DNA of 64,000 bases from Endobugula sp047619205 (lineage in GTDB: Bacteria; Pseudomonadota; Gammaproteobacteria; Pseudomonadales; Cellvibrionaceae), in contig JBLHJR010000004.1 in assembly GCA_047619205.1 (NCBI GenBank), positions 1 through 64,000 on the forward strand, given 5' to 3'. Positions within the stretch are counted from its first letter, which is position 1, and each line of letters begins with the position of its first letter. Under the pieces are notes generated by a model. It was not told where the DNA came from. It did no database searches and saw only the letters and a program-made list of their open reading frames with translations. Position numbers and translations under genes: made by a program. Shown in pieces: positions 54,879-62,834 of the stretch.

Positions 54879-55267
54879 TTACTCCTTTTACGGCTCCAGC
54901 CGTAACGTCTTACGCGCTTCACTAATGTAATATAGCGCATAAGAATAAAACAATAAATAATCGCACATATCACTGCCACTAAATGTAAATTACCCAGCAA
55001 TGAAATTAACACTGCATTACAATGAACCGAGGAATAAAACAAAAACAGGTTAGCCGAAAAAGGCAAATCGCAAGTTTCTTGATAAAAGAAGGTATAAGGC
55101 AGGGCGGCCACAAAGCCAAATATGAAGGGTAAAAATGGCGCATACATTTGCACCGCAAGGCTCTTTTTCTTGAATATTATTAACAGCAACAGCATTACTG
55201 TTCCAACAATAAAACCAAAACCAAAGTGCCCCGCTCCGGTTAAAAAATAATCCGCTTCTTTTATCAC
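54875..55267 (-). CDS. Small membrane protein, partner A of a related pair
   Basis: A 130-residue protein with four hydrophobic stretches. GAGHFGFGFIVGTVM, PFLPFIFGFVAALPYTFFY, FLFYSSVHCN and LGNLHLVAVICAIIYCF align with the neighbour at 54429. The GHFGFG start is like YdjM/DUF457 proteins (GHxxxG), but the later Asp/His are missing. The C-terminus is strongly basic. It follows the WcaJ-type transferase by only three bases, so it is co-expressed with polysaccharide initiation. Function unknown. Confidence 0.78.
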   Translation of the reverse strand: MIKEADYFLTGAGHFGFGFIVGTVMLLLLIIFKKKSLAVQMYAPFLPFIFGFVAALPYTFFYQETCDLPFSANLFLFYSSVHCNAVLISLLGNLHLVAVICAIIYCFILMRYITLVKRVRRYGWSRKRSK

Positions 55268-55270
55268 GAC

Positions 55271-56722
55271 TTAATACACATCATTCGATAGTAAAGCAAA
55301 AGGCGTCTTAATTAAAATTTTAATATCTAGCCATAAAGACCAATTATTAATATAGCTCAAGTCATATTCTACGCGCTCGCGCATTTTGTCGATAACCTGG
55401 GTTTCGCCACGACAGCCATGAATTTGTGCGAGCCCTGTAATTCCCGGCTTAATTCTATGACGTAACAAGTAAGCTTCGATATGGTCATCATAATAATTGT
55501 TATGCGCAACCGCATGCGGCCGAGGCCCCACTAAAGACATCTCACCTCGCAATACGTTAATTAACTGCGGCAATTCATCTATAGAGGTACGCCGCAAAAA
55601 ACCACCAATAGGCGTTACACGCTGATCCCCTTTGCTGGCCTGCGTTACCTTACCAGCCTCATCATGTAAATACATTGTACGAAACTTCCATATTTTAAAT
55701 ACCGCTCCATCCCAACCATGCCTCTCCTGCTTGAAAAAGACAGGACCTTTAGAAGTCAGCTTAATGGCCAAAACAACAAACAATAATAAAGGCGTAAATA
55801 ATAATAACGCTAGAATGGAGACACTTCGATCCATTAACGCCTTAAAGAAAATACCCGTTCGCGTTGAGGTAATAGGGCTTTCGTTAAGAAAGATTAGGGG
55901 CAAGCCTGCCACCTCTCTTATAGAGTGGTTTAATAACTTCATCGCATATATATCAGGAACCCAAATCAAATCAACATTGGCGTCAAGCAATTCAATATGT
56001 AAACCTTCAACGCTACCCGATTGATTTAAAGGCACAGCAATATATACTCGCTTAATATTATACTCATAAATAATATGCTTAATATCTTTGATGTCGCCCA
56101 ATAGCTTTATCGTTGTTTTTTCCCTGCGATCATCGCCACCGGTATACTGATCATCATAAGAAACTAACCCCACGATTCTATCAGGCAACCATTTATTCGC
56201 ATTAATACTATTGAAAAGATGTTCAGCTAAACGCCCCCTACCAACAACTAAACACTCTGCACGCTCAGAAAAGTGATCGCGATAAACACCGATCGCACGA
56301 TACATAAAGGCGTAAGCAATCATTTGCAAAAAATAACCAATAACCGCCCACAAAAGAAAGACTTCCCGAGAAAAAGTTTCAGAAACTTTGGTCACAAAAC
56401 CAATAGAGATGAGCAGTAGCAAGAAGATAAACCATGCTATTGATAAACGGTAACAACCTTGGGAGAGTGAGCCTGAGCGCCGATAAACGCCATAAACACT
56501 ATAAATGGTAAATTGTAGTAATACCGCAGTAACCAATAGTATGCGGTAATTATCGGGAATACTGCCGACAACATTACCTACTTTACTATTAATCAGTATA
56601 AATAAAAGACCTGCCGTTAATAAAAGGTCAACTATAATTTGAATCGAATATACTAGCGATTCTCGTTTCTTTAAGAGTTGTCGACGCCGACCTAATTGGT
56701 CATAGCCCTGAGAGATAGGCAT
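55271..56722 (-). CDS. Undecaprenyl-phosphate hexose-1-phosphate transferase (WcaJ/WbaP type)
   Basis: A 483-residue polyprenyl-P sugar transferase that starts repeat-unit assembly. Four N-terminal membrane segments, a CoA-binding-like soluble domain (CLVVGRGRLAEHLFN) and the C-terminal catalytic domain: FFKQERHGWDGAVFKIWKFRTM, RRTSIDELPQLINVLRGEMSLVGPRPH and KPGITGLAQIHGCRGET. The WcaJ-like form usually transfers glucose-1-phosphate; galactose is also possible. Confidence 0.92.
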   Translation of the reverse strand: MPISQGYDQLGRRRQLLKKRESLVYSIQIIVDLLLTAGLLFILINSKVGNVVGSIPDNYRILLVTAVLLQFTIYSVYGVYRRSGSLSQGCYRLSIAWFIFLLLLISIGFVTKVSETFSREVFLLWAVIGYFLQMIAYAFMYRAIGVYRDHFSERAECLVVGRGRLAEHLFNSINANKWLPDRIVGLVSYDDQYTGGDDRREKTTIKLLGDIKDIKHIIYEYNIKRVYIAVPLNQSGSVEGLHIELLDANVDLIWVPDIYAMKLLNHSIREVAGLPLIFLNESPITSTRTGIFFKALMDRSVSILALLLFTPLLLFVVLAIKLTSKGPVFFKQERHGWDGAVFKIWKFRTMYLHDEAGKVTQASKGDQRVTPIGGFLRRTSIDELPQLINVLRGEMSLVGPRPHAVAHNNYYDDHIEAYLLRHRIKPGITGLAQIHGCRGETQVIDKMRERVEYDLSYINNWSLWLDIKILIKTPFALLSNDVY

Positions 56723-56891
56723 TTAATTGAGTTCCAATAACTCACCAAGAATTTCACTTGATGAAAAAAATTTAACTATTTATAAAAAAACTAACCCAAG
56801 CAGAAAACTTCTACACTAACATACCTTTGTTATGCAAAAATGATGACGCCATTGCTGGTGTCGGATCATCAAATCTACCTAACAACTTACA

Positions 56892-58247
56892 TCAATCAGT
56901 ATGAATCATTGCCAAAAGTTCATCTCGTTTCTCAGCCATTAACGTTTGATCCCCTCGAGACTCAACATTTAAACGCACTACCGGCTCAGTGTTAGACATG
57001 CGCACATTAAATCGCCATTGAGCAAAACTCATGGATAAACCATCCGTATGATCAATATCCTCAGCAGAAGATTGATAATAAGCCTCTATCGCACTCAACA
57101 AGCCTTTAGGGTCAGCCACAGTAGAATTAATCTCCCCACTGCATGGAAATGCCTGCATGCGATCATCAACTAACTGCGACAATGATTTACCGCTTGTTGA
57201 TAACAATTCAACCACCAACAACCATGGAATCATCCCACTATCGCAGTAAGCAAAATCACGGAAATAATGGTGGGCACTCATTTCGCCGCCATAAACTGCA
57301 TCCTCTAAGCGCATGCGCTCTTTAATGAACGCATGGCCCGTTTTACTTTGCACTGCCTTACCACCCGCTAAAGTCACTAAATCTTGGGTATTCCATGTTA
57401 AACGGGGATCATGCACTACCTTAGCACCGACATTTTTCAATAAAAACACTTCTGCCAGCAGACCCACCACATAATATCCTTCAATAAAACGGCCATTTTC
57501 ATCAAAGAAAAAACAACGATCAAAGTCACCATCCCACGCGATACCTAAATCGGCATTATGGGCTTTAACCGCATCAATCGTCGAGCCACGATTAGCCACC
57601 TCTAAAGGATTAGGAATACCATTAGGAAAACTACCATCAGGCTGATGATGTACATGAATAAACTCAAATGGAAGCTCTTTTTCAAGCCAGCCCATTACTA
57701 AGCCTGCGCCCCCATTACCGGGGTTAGTGACTATTTTTAATGGCTTAAGGTGATTTTTATCAACATAGCCGAGCAAGTGCTTAATATAAGCAGGGCGGTT
57801 ATTTAAAGTAGAAACCGCTCCTTTTTTCGCCATTTTGGAAAAATTATTTTCTTCCGCTAACCGCTTAATTTCTAATAGCCCTGTATCACCACTAATCGGC
57901 CTAGCGCCCTCACGGACAAATTTCATCCCATTATAATCTATAGGGTTATGGCTAGCTGTGACACAAATACCACCATCCACCTCATTATTAAACGCGGCAA
58001 AATAAACCTCTTCCGTGCCGCATTCGCCAATATGTAATACATCGGCCCCACCATCGGTTAAACCATCGACAAGCGCAGCCGTCAACACAGGACTGGTTAA
58101 GCGAATATCGTGGCCTACCACAACTTTCTTTGCATTCAAAAATAAAACAAAGGCTCGCCCTATACGATAAGCAATATCTTCATTTAATTGATCAGGCACT
58201 CGGCCTCGAACATCATAAGCTTTAAAACAGCTAATATTACTTCCCAT
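56892..58247 (-). CDS. Phosphomannomutase/phosphoglucomutase (AlgC/ManB family)
   Basis: A 451-residue alpha-D-phosphohexomutase. Active-site phosphoserine S99 in VTASHNPIDYNG, metal loop DGDFDRC, sugar-binding GGEMSAHHYFRDF and the phosphate-binding RMSNTEPVVRLNVE. It converts glucose-6-P to glucose-1-P and/or mannose-6-P to mannose-1-P for sugar nucleotides. It follows galU by 36 bases. Confidence 0.93.
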   Translation of the reverse strand: MGSNISCFKAYDVRGRVPDQLNEDIAYRIGRAFVLFLNAKKVVVGHDIRLTSPVLTAALVDGLTDGGADVLHIGECGTEEVYFAAFNNEVDGGICVTASHNPIDYNGMKFVREGARPISGDTGLLEIKRLAEENNFSKMAKKGAVSTLNNRPAYIKHLLGYVDKNHLKPLKIVTNPGNGGAGLVMGWLEKELPFEFIHVHHQPDGSFPNGIPNPLEVANRGSTIDAVKAHNADLGIAWDGDFDRCFFFDENGRFIEGYYVVGLLAEVFLLKNVGAKVVHDPRLTWNTQDLVTLAGGKAVQSKTGHAFIKERMRLEDAVYGGEMSAHHYFRDFAYCDSGMIPWLLVVELLSTSGKSLSQLVDDRMQAFPCSGEINSTVADPKGLLSAIEAYYQSSAEDIDHTDGLSMSFAQWRFNVRMSNTEPVVRLNVESRGDQTLMAEKRDELLAMIHTD

Positions 58248-58283
58248 TACTTCGTATACTCCACTTCATATAGTTCAAAAGCT

Positions 58284-59114
58284 CTAAATCGCTTTATAGA
58301 CGTTGTTGTAAACATAATTGGTGGCTTCAACAAAACCTTCCACGCTGCCGCAATCAAAACGCTCACCTTTAAATTTATAGGCCATTACACAGCCATTTTT
58401 AGCTTGTGTTAGCAAGGCATCGGTTAATTGGACTTCACCATTTTTCCCTGGCGGTGTATTTTCAAGCACATCAAAAATATCAGGCGTCAGGATATAACGG
58501 CCAATAATGGCTAAATTACTCGGCGCCTCTTCAAGACTGGGTTTTTCCACCATATCTGACACCTGATATAAACCCTCTTTCATCTTCTCTCCAGCAATCA
58601 CACCAAACTTACTAATTTGATCGTCCGGCACTTCCTGAATAGCCACAATACTGCAGCGAAATTGATTATATAGACGCACCATTTGGGCTAACACTCCCTC
58701 ATCACCACCCGTCAAACAAAGGTCATCTGACAGCACAACTCCAAAAGGTGCATCTCCCATTAAGCGACGTCCATTAAGAATAGCATCACCCAAACCACGC
58801 ATCTCGGTCTGTCGAGTAAATGAAAACTTACCCTTATCCATCACATCGCGAATACTATCTAGGTACTGCTCTTTACTGCTGCCTTCAATTTCTTTTTCCA
58901 GCTCATAATTAACATCAAAATGATCGGCTATCGCACGCTTGCCACGACCAGTAACGAAGCCCACCTCAGTCAGTCCGGCCTCTAAAGCTTCTTCTACACC
59001 ATATTGCACTAATGGCTTATTCACAACGGGCAACATCTCTTTAGGCATGGATTTAGTCGCTGGTAAAAAGCGTGTACCGTAGCCCGCAACGGGAAAAAGG
59101 CATTTCTTGATCAT
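58284..59114 (-). CDS. galU: UTP-glucose-1-phosphate uridylyltransferase
   Basis: A 276-residue enzyme making UDP-glucose. PVAGYGTRFLPATKSMPKEM is the nucleotide-binding start, VVNKPLVQYGVEEA, LSDDLCL and GRYILTP follow. It heads the minus-strand precursor genes of the polysaccharide locus and could also use glucose-1-phosphate from the phosphorylase at 23.4 kb. Confidence 0.96.
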   Translation of the reverse strand: MIKKCLFPVAGYGTRFLPATKSMPKEMLPVVNKPLVQYGVEEALEAGLTEVGFVTGRGKRAIADHFDVNYELEKEIEGSSKEQYLDSIRDVMDKGKFSFTRQTEMRGLGDAILNGRRLMGDAPFGVVLSDDLCLTGGDEGVLAQMVRLYNQFRCSIVAIQEVPDDQISKFGVIAGEKMKEGLYQVSDMVEKPSLEEAPSNLAIIGRYILTPDIFDVLENTPPGKNGEVQLTDALLTQAKNGCVMAYKFKGERFDCGSVEGFVEATNYVYNNVYKAI

Positions 59115-59310
59115 AATTTATCCTAATCACATTAAATTATTGTAAAAGCCTAAGAGTAGCATAATCATAGTCAGTTTTCTGTTCCTTCAAACCCGCCACA
59201 ACACCGATTATTGCTAGACATCAGCTATTTAACCGCTACAATGACCTGCTTTTGGATAGACAAATATAGTTTTCCATCCAATCCCAACTATTAACAACCA
59301 TGAGAACACT

Positions 59311-59838
59311 ATGTCTTTAGCCGACGATCAAAAAAACAGTTTTACTAAAGAAGAGTTAATAGACTGCGGTAATGGCAATTTATTTGGTGCCGGTAACGCT
59401 CAATTACCCCTTCCTAATATGTTGATGCTTGATCGTATTAGTCATATTTCTACCACTGGAGGAGAATTTGGCAAAGGCGAAATTATTGCCGAACTCGATA
59501 TTGACCCAGACTTATGGTTCTTTGGCTGCCACTTTCCTGGCGACCCAGTCATGCCCGGCTGTCTAGGTCTGGATGCTATGTGGCAGCTGGTCGGCTTTTT
59601 TCTTGGCTGGAAAGGCAACCAAGGCCGTGGCCGTGCCTTAGGCTCAGGAGAAGTGAAATTTACTGGGCAAATTCTCCCAACAGCGAAAAAAGTCACTTAT
59701 CACATCAATCTAAAGCGCGTGATTGAACGTAAATTAGTCATGGGCATTGCAGATGGACGCGTTTCCGTTGACGGCAAGGATATTTATTTTGCAAAAGACT
59801 TACGTGTTGGACTATTTACCAACACTGATGCTTTCTAA
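59311..59838 (+). CDS. fabA: 3-hydroxyacyl-ACP dehydratase/isomerase FabA
   Basis: A 175-residue enzyme that dehydrates 3-hydroxydecanoyl-ACP and isomerises it to the cis-3 form for unsaturated fatty acids. Catalytic H74 in FGCHFPGDPVMPG and D88 in LGLDAMWQ. It pairs with fabB 246 bases downstream, with a transposon-like repeat between them. Confidence 0.97.
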   Translation: MSLADDQKNSFTKEELIDCGNGNLFGAGNAQLPLPNMLMLDRISHISTTGGEFGKGEIIAELDIDPDLWFFGCHFPGDPVMPGCLGLDAMWQLVGFFLGWKGNQGRGRALGSGEVKFTGQILPTAKKVTYHINLKRVIERKLVMGIADGRVSVDGKDIYFAKDLRVGLFTNTDAF

Positions 59839-59890
59839 GGTCTTATAAGCATATTTATGGCATAATCGTCTGTTATCTACATTTTATTTA

Positions 59891-60050
59891 GGGCGCCTCT
59901 AAAAATAGTCATTTTTTCTATAGTAAGGCAGCACTGCGCGGGGAACCGCAGTTTACGAGTCGTAAATGAGACCTTTTGCTTTTGTGTAAACATTCGGAGC
60001 ACGGGTCCTGCGCAGCTATAGCGAAAAAAGTGCCTTTTTAGAGATACCCT
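59891..60050. mobile_element. MITE-like element, family B copy 3, between fabA and fabB
   Basis: 160 bases with ends GGGCGCCTCTAAAAATAG and GTGCCTTTTTAGAGATACCC; further inside, TTTTTTCTATAG pairs with CTATAGCGAAAAAA. The interior GAACCGCAGTTTACGAG matches family B copies. It fills most of the fabA-fabB gap. As an RNA hairpin it could end or stabilise the transcript. Confidence 0.8.
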
Positions 60051-60084
60051 GTAAGTAATACTACTAATTTTAAAGAGGTGTTCT

Positions 60085-61296
60085 ATGAAACGTGTCGTCG
60101 TTACAGGCATGGGAATTGTATCGTGTATTGGCAACGATAAGGCTCATGTACTCGATGCGCTAAAAACGGGCAAATCTGGCATCTCTTTTCAACAAGAGTA
60201 TGCCGATATGGGTTTTCGTAGCCATATTGCCGGCAGTATTGATATTGATGCAAAAGAACACATTGATCGTAAAACCTTGCGCTTTATGGGCGATGCGGCG
60301 GTTTATAGCTACATTGCCATGCAAGAAGCCATTGATGACTCGGGCTTAGCCGATGATCAGGTCTCTAACGAGCGCACGGGCATCATTATGGGCTCTGGAG
60401 GCGCATCTTCATCCAACCTAGTTGAGTCAGCAGATATCTTACGCGAACGCGGACTTAAACGTGTGGGTCCTTACCGCGTGACCCAAACTATGGGCAGCAC
60501 AACATCAGCCTGTCTGGCAACGCCCTTTAAAATTAAAGGCGTTAACTATTCGATCTCATCTGCATGTGCAACCAGCGCTCATTGCGTAGGTAATGCCATG
60601 GAGCTAATTCAGCTAGGCAAGCAAGATGTTGTTTTTGCCGGTGGTGCAGAAGAATTACATTGGTCGATGAGCTGCTTATTTGATGCCATGGGCGCCCTCT
60701 CGACAAAATATAATGATACCCCGGAAAAAGCTTCTCGTGCTTACGATGCGGACCGTGATGGATTCGTTATTGCGGGCGGTGGGGGCTGCCTAGTGATCGA
60801 AGAGTATGAACATGCTATAGCACGCGGCGCGAAAATTTATGCCGAACTCGTAGGCTATGGTGCTACTTCAGATGGATATGATATGGTCGCACCTTCAGGT
60901 GAAGGGGCTGCTCGCTGCATGCGCCAAGCCATAGCAGATATTGATGCACCCATTGACTACATTAATGCCCACGGCACCAGCACACCGGTTGGCGATTTAG
61001 CCGAATTACGTGCGGTCACTGAAGTCTTTGGCAATAACGTACCGGCTATCAGCTCTACCAAATCATTAACTGGACACTCTTTGGGCGCCACTGGTGTTCA
61101 AGAAGCGATTTACACTTTATTAATGATGGACAATAACTTCATTTGTGCTTCTGCTAATATTGAAAACCTTGACGAAGCTGCTGCCGGTATGCCCGTAGCA
61201 AGGGAGCGGCAAGATAATGTTAACATTAACTACGCATTATCCAACAGCTTTGGCTTTGGCGGCACCAATGCTTCTCTTGCCTTTAAAAAGCTCTAA
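60085..61296 (+). CDS. fabB: 3-oxoacyl-ACP synthase I FabB
   Basis: A 403-residue condensing enzyme for elongation of unsaturated acyl-ACP. Catalytic triad C161 (SSACATSAHC), H296 (NAHGTSTPVGD) and H331 (KSLTGHSLGATG). AAAGAGGTG lies just before the ATG. Usually co-transcribed with fabA; here a family B element separates them. Confidence 0.97.
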   Translation: MKRVVVTGMGIVSCIGNDKAHVLDALKTGKSGISFQQEYADMGFRSHIAGSIDIDAKEHIDRKTLRFMGDAAVYSYIAMQEAIDDSGLADDQVSNERTGIIMGSGGASSSNLVESADILRERGLKRVGPYRVTQTMGSTTSACLATPFKIKGVNYSISSACATSAHCVGNAMELIQLGKQDVVFAGGAEELHWSMSCLFDAMGALSTKYNDTPEKASRAYDADRDGFVIAGGGGCLVIEEYEHAIARGAKIYAELVGYGATSDGYDMVAPSGEGAARCMRQAIADIDAPIDYINAHGTSTPVGDLAELRAVTEVFGNNVPAISSTKSLTGHSLGATGVQEAIYTLLMMDNNFICASANIENLDEAAAGMPVARERQDNVNINYALSNSFGFGGTNASLAFKKL

Positions 61297-61328
61297 GCCT
61301 TAATATTAACAGCCAAAACAAGCTAAAT

Positions 61329-61357
61329 AAAAAGACGCATATTATTGCGACTTTTTA
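61329..61357 (+). terminator. Probable rho-independent terminator of fabB
   Basis: AAAAAGACGCA pairs with TGCGACTTTTT (one mismatch) around ATTAT, ending in a T run, 32 bases after the fabB stop. Confidence 0.7.
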
Positions 61358-61439
61358 TTTACCTCACTCCCGCTTCTACCAAATATATCTTCAGCACTTA
61401 TACCAGCATAAAATCTGATTCCCATAGGCAGGCTAGTTA

Positions 61440-61610
61440 GTGCCCATCCATAAATAGGACTCTACTGCGGAAAAATAAAAGTGGCCATCTTCGCACCACA
61501 AGATGTAGTTGTTTACAATAAGCAAACGCCTTTATCTAGTAGCGCCCATCCATAAAGAAGAATGACCATTTTCATTTCCCCTCGCGACGAGCCCTTTCTG
61601 GATGGGCACC
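61440..61610. repeat. Palindromic element with GCCCATCCA ends, related inside to family A
   Basis: Left end GTGCCCATCCATAAATAG, a second direct copy of that end (GCGCCCATCCATAAAGAAG) near 61541, and the inverted end CTTTCTGGATGGGCACC at 61594-61610. Inside are CTACTGCGGAAAAA and TTTCCCCTCGCGACG, both also in family A elements. It looks like a family A relative with different ends. No gene exists in 61358-61734. Confidence 0.6.
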
Positions 61611-61734
61611 CGTTATACTTTAGCCTTACGTTATCCGAAGCTCACTCTCCCTACCAAGGTCATTTCAATCATTATGACCGGCAACGCAAATGATCGCTCA
61701 CAGCATTCAATTTTTTCTCATCCACTCACACTCC

Positions 61735-61901
61735 CTAGGAGGCTGTCCGAGAATAGGGGCCGTCGCGAGGGGAAACAATGTTGAGTCCATTTTTTCGAAC
61801 AGTTGAGGCGAATAGTGGTTCTATTCAACGAAAATGATCGGGAAAATGGGCCGAAATTGTTTTTTCGTAGCAAGTTCTCTATTCTCGAACAGCTTCCTAG
61901 T
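61735..61901. mobile_element. MITE-like palindromic element, family A copy 5
   Basis: 167 bases with ends CTAGGAGGCTGTCCGAGAAT and ATTCTCGAACAGCTTCCTAG. Nearly identical to the copy at 27324-27489. A direct CTAG is present at both ends. Confidence 0.85.
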
Positions 61902-61929
61902 TGCTAAGCGCCAACCGTATTGGCCTCAG

Positions 61930-62095
61930 CCTAGAGACGGCAGCTAGGCGCGAAAAAGATGTGTCAGTTATTGGCGTGCATAGTGAATTTCGGCAACGCT
62001 TAGCCACCTTATTGGGGATAAGGCATTTTCGAAATTTACAAGGTGCATCCATAACTTGTACATACTTGCGTGATCCAACAGCCATTTCTAGGTTT
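61930..62095. mobile_element. Palindromic element, family C copy 3
   Basis: 166 bases beginning CCTAGAGACGGCAGCTAGGC and ending CAACAGCCATTTCTAGG. Inner arms CAGTTATTGGCGTGCATAG and GGTGCATCCATAACTTG match copy 1. It has diverged more than copy 1. Confidence 0.7.
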
Positions 62096-62235
62096 ATTAA
62101 TGTCGCCATCGTATTTCTGTCAGATCCTTTTGGAATGGCAATACTTGGGTAAGACATATTTATACGCACACCGAGGCAATACCATTCCGAAATGAAATTT
62201 ACTTTTTCAGCATAATCTTACCCATAAAAAAACAA

Positions 62236-62667
62236 TCATTTACTATCAGAGACAAGCTCTAAGCCTGTTTCTTCAGCAGCGGCCTTCAATTCTCGCAACG
62301 TCACACGCACACTAGGCCACACCGGTCTTAGCTCGATGGAGCGCTGTACATAGCGCAGACCCTCATCAAGTATATCTTGCACTTCATCAATGGATTTTAC
62401 TGGATTATTGTCGATATAATAACGCCAAATATATAAACGTCCCATAGCTTCAGTATAAGAGGGATTATAAGGGTTTAACAGCATCGCTATCTTTAAGCTA
62501 GCGGCGGCGGCATCCCAATCTTTTTGGTCTTTAACTGCATCCTCTCTACTCCATTCACGCTCATATTCAATCGCATTAACAGCAAATAGGTCTGCGATGC
62601 CAAATGAAAGCACGGTTAAGATCAACATAAAGAAAGGCACTATAAGTAAATATTTTAATTTCATCAC
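62236..62667 (-). CDS. VpsP-like small membrane-anchored protein (paralogue of 37285-38030)
   Basis: A 143-residue protein with an N-terminal membrane anchor (KLKYLLIVPFFMLILTVLSFGIADLF) and a helical region with DQKDWDAAAASLKIAML, NPYNPSYTEAMGRLYIW and RSIELRPVWPSVRVTL, which resembles TPR-like repeats. It is shorter than the frameshifted paralogue at 37.3-38.0 kb, which continues about 100 residues further. It diverges from the O-antigen-ligase-like gene on its right. Function is unknown; the family occurs next to exopolysaccharide genes. Confidence 0.75.
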   Translation of the reverse strand: MMKLKYLLIVPFFMLILTVLSFGIADLFAVNAIEYEREWSREDAVKDQKDWDAAAASLKIAMLLNPYNPSYTEAMGRLYIWRYYIDNNPVKSIDEVQDILDEGLRYVQRSIELRPVWPSVRVTLRELKAAAEETGLELVSDSK

Positions 62668-62834
62668 ACACTGTAAAACTATAATTTATAGAGTAAACTC
62701 GTATAATATATCATGAAGTAATACATCGCTCGTATAAAAGTAAAAAACACGGCAAATTTCAGTCCTTATTTTACAAAAAACTCAATAGAAGCTTTGGCTA
62801 AGAGCAAGAGAAAACCCATATAGAGGGGTACGCA

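Noticed and set aside
61897..62169. Frames of 80-90 codons on both strands
   Set aside because: They lie in family C copy 3, whose hairpin symmetry opens frames on both strands.
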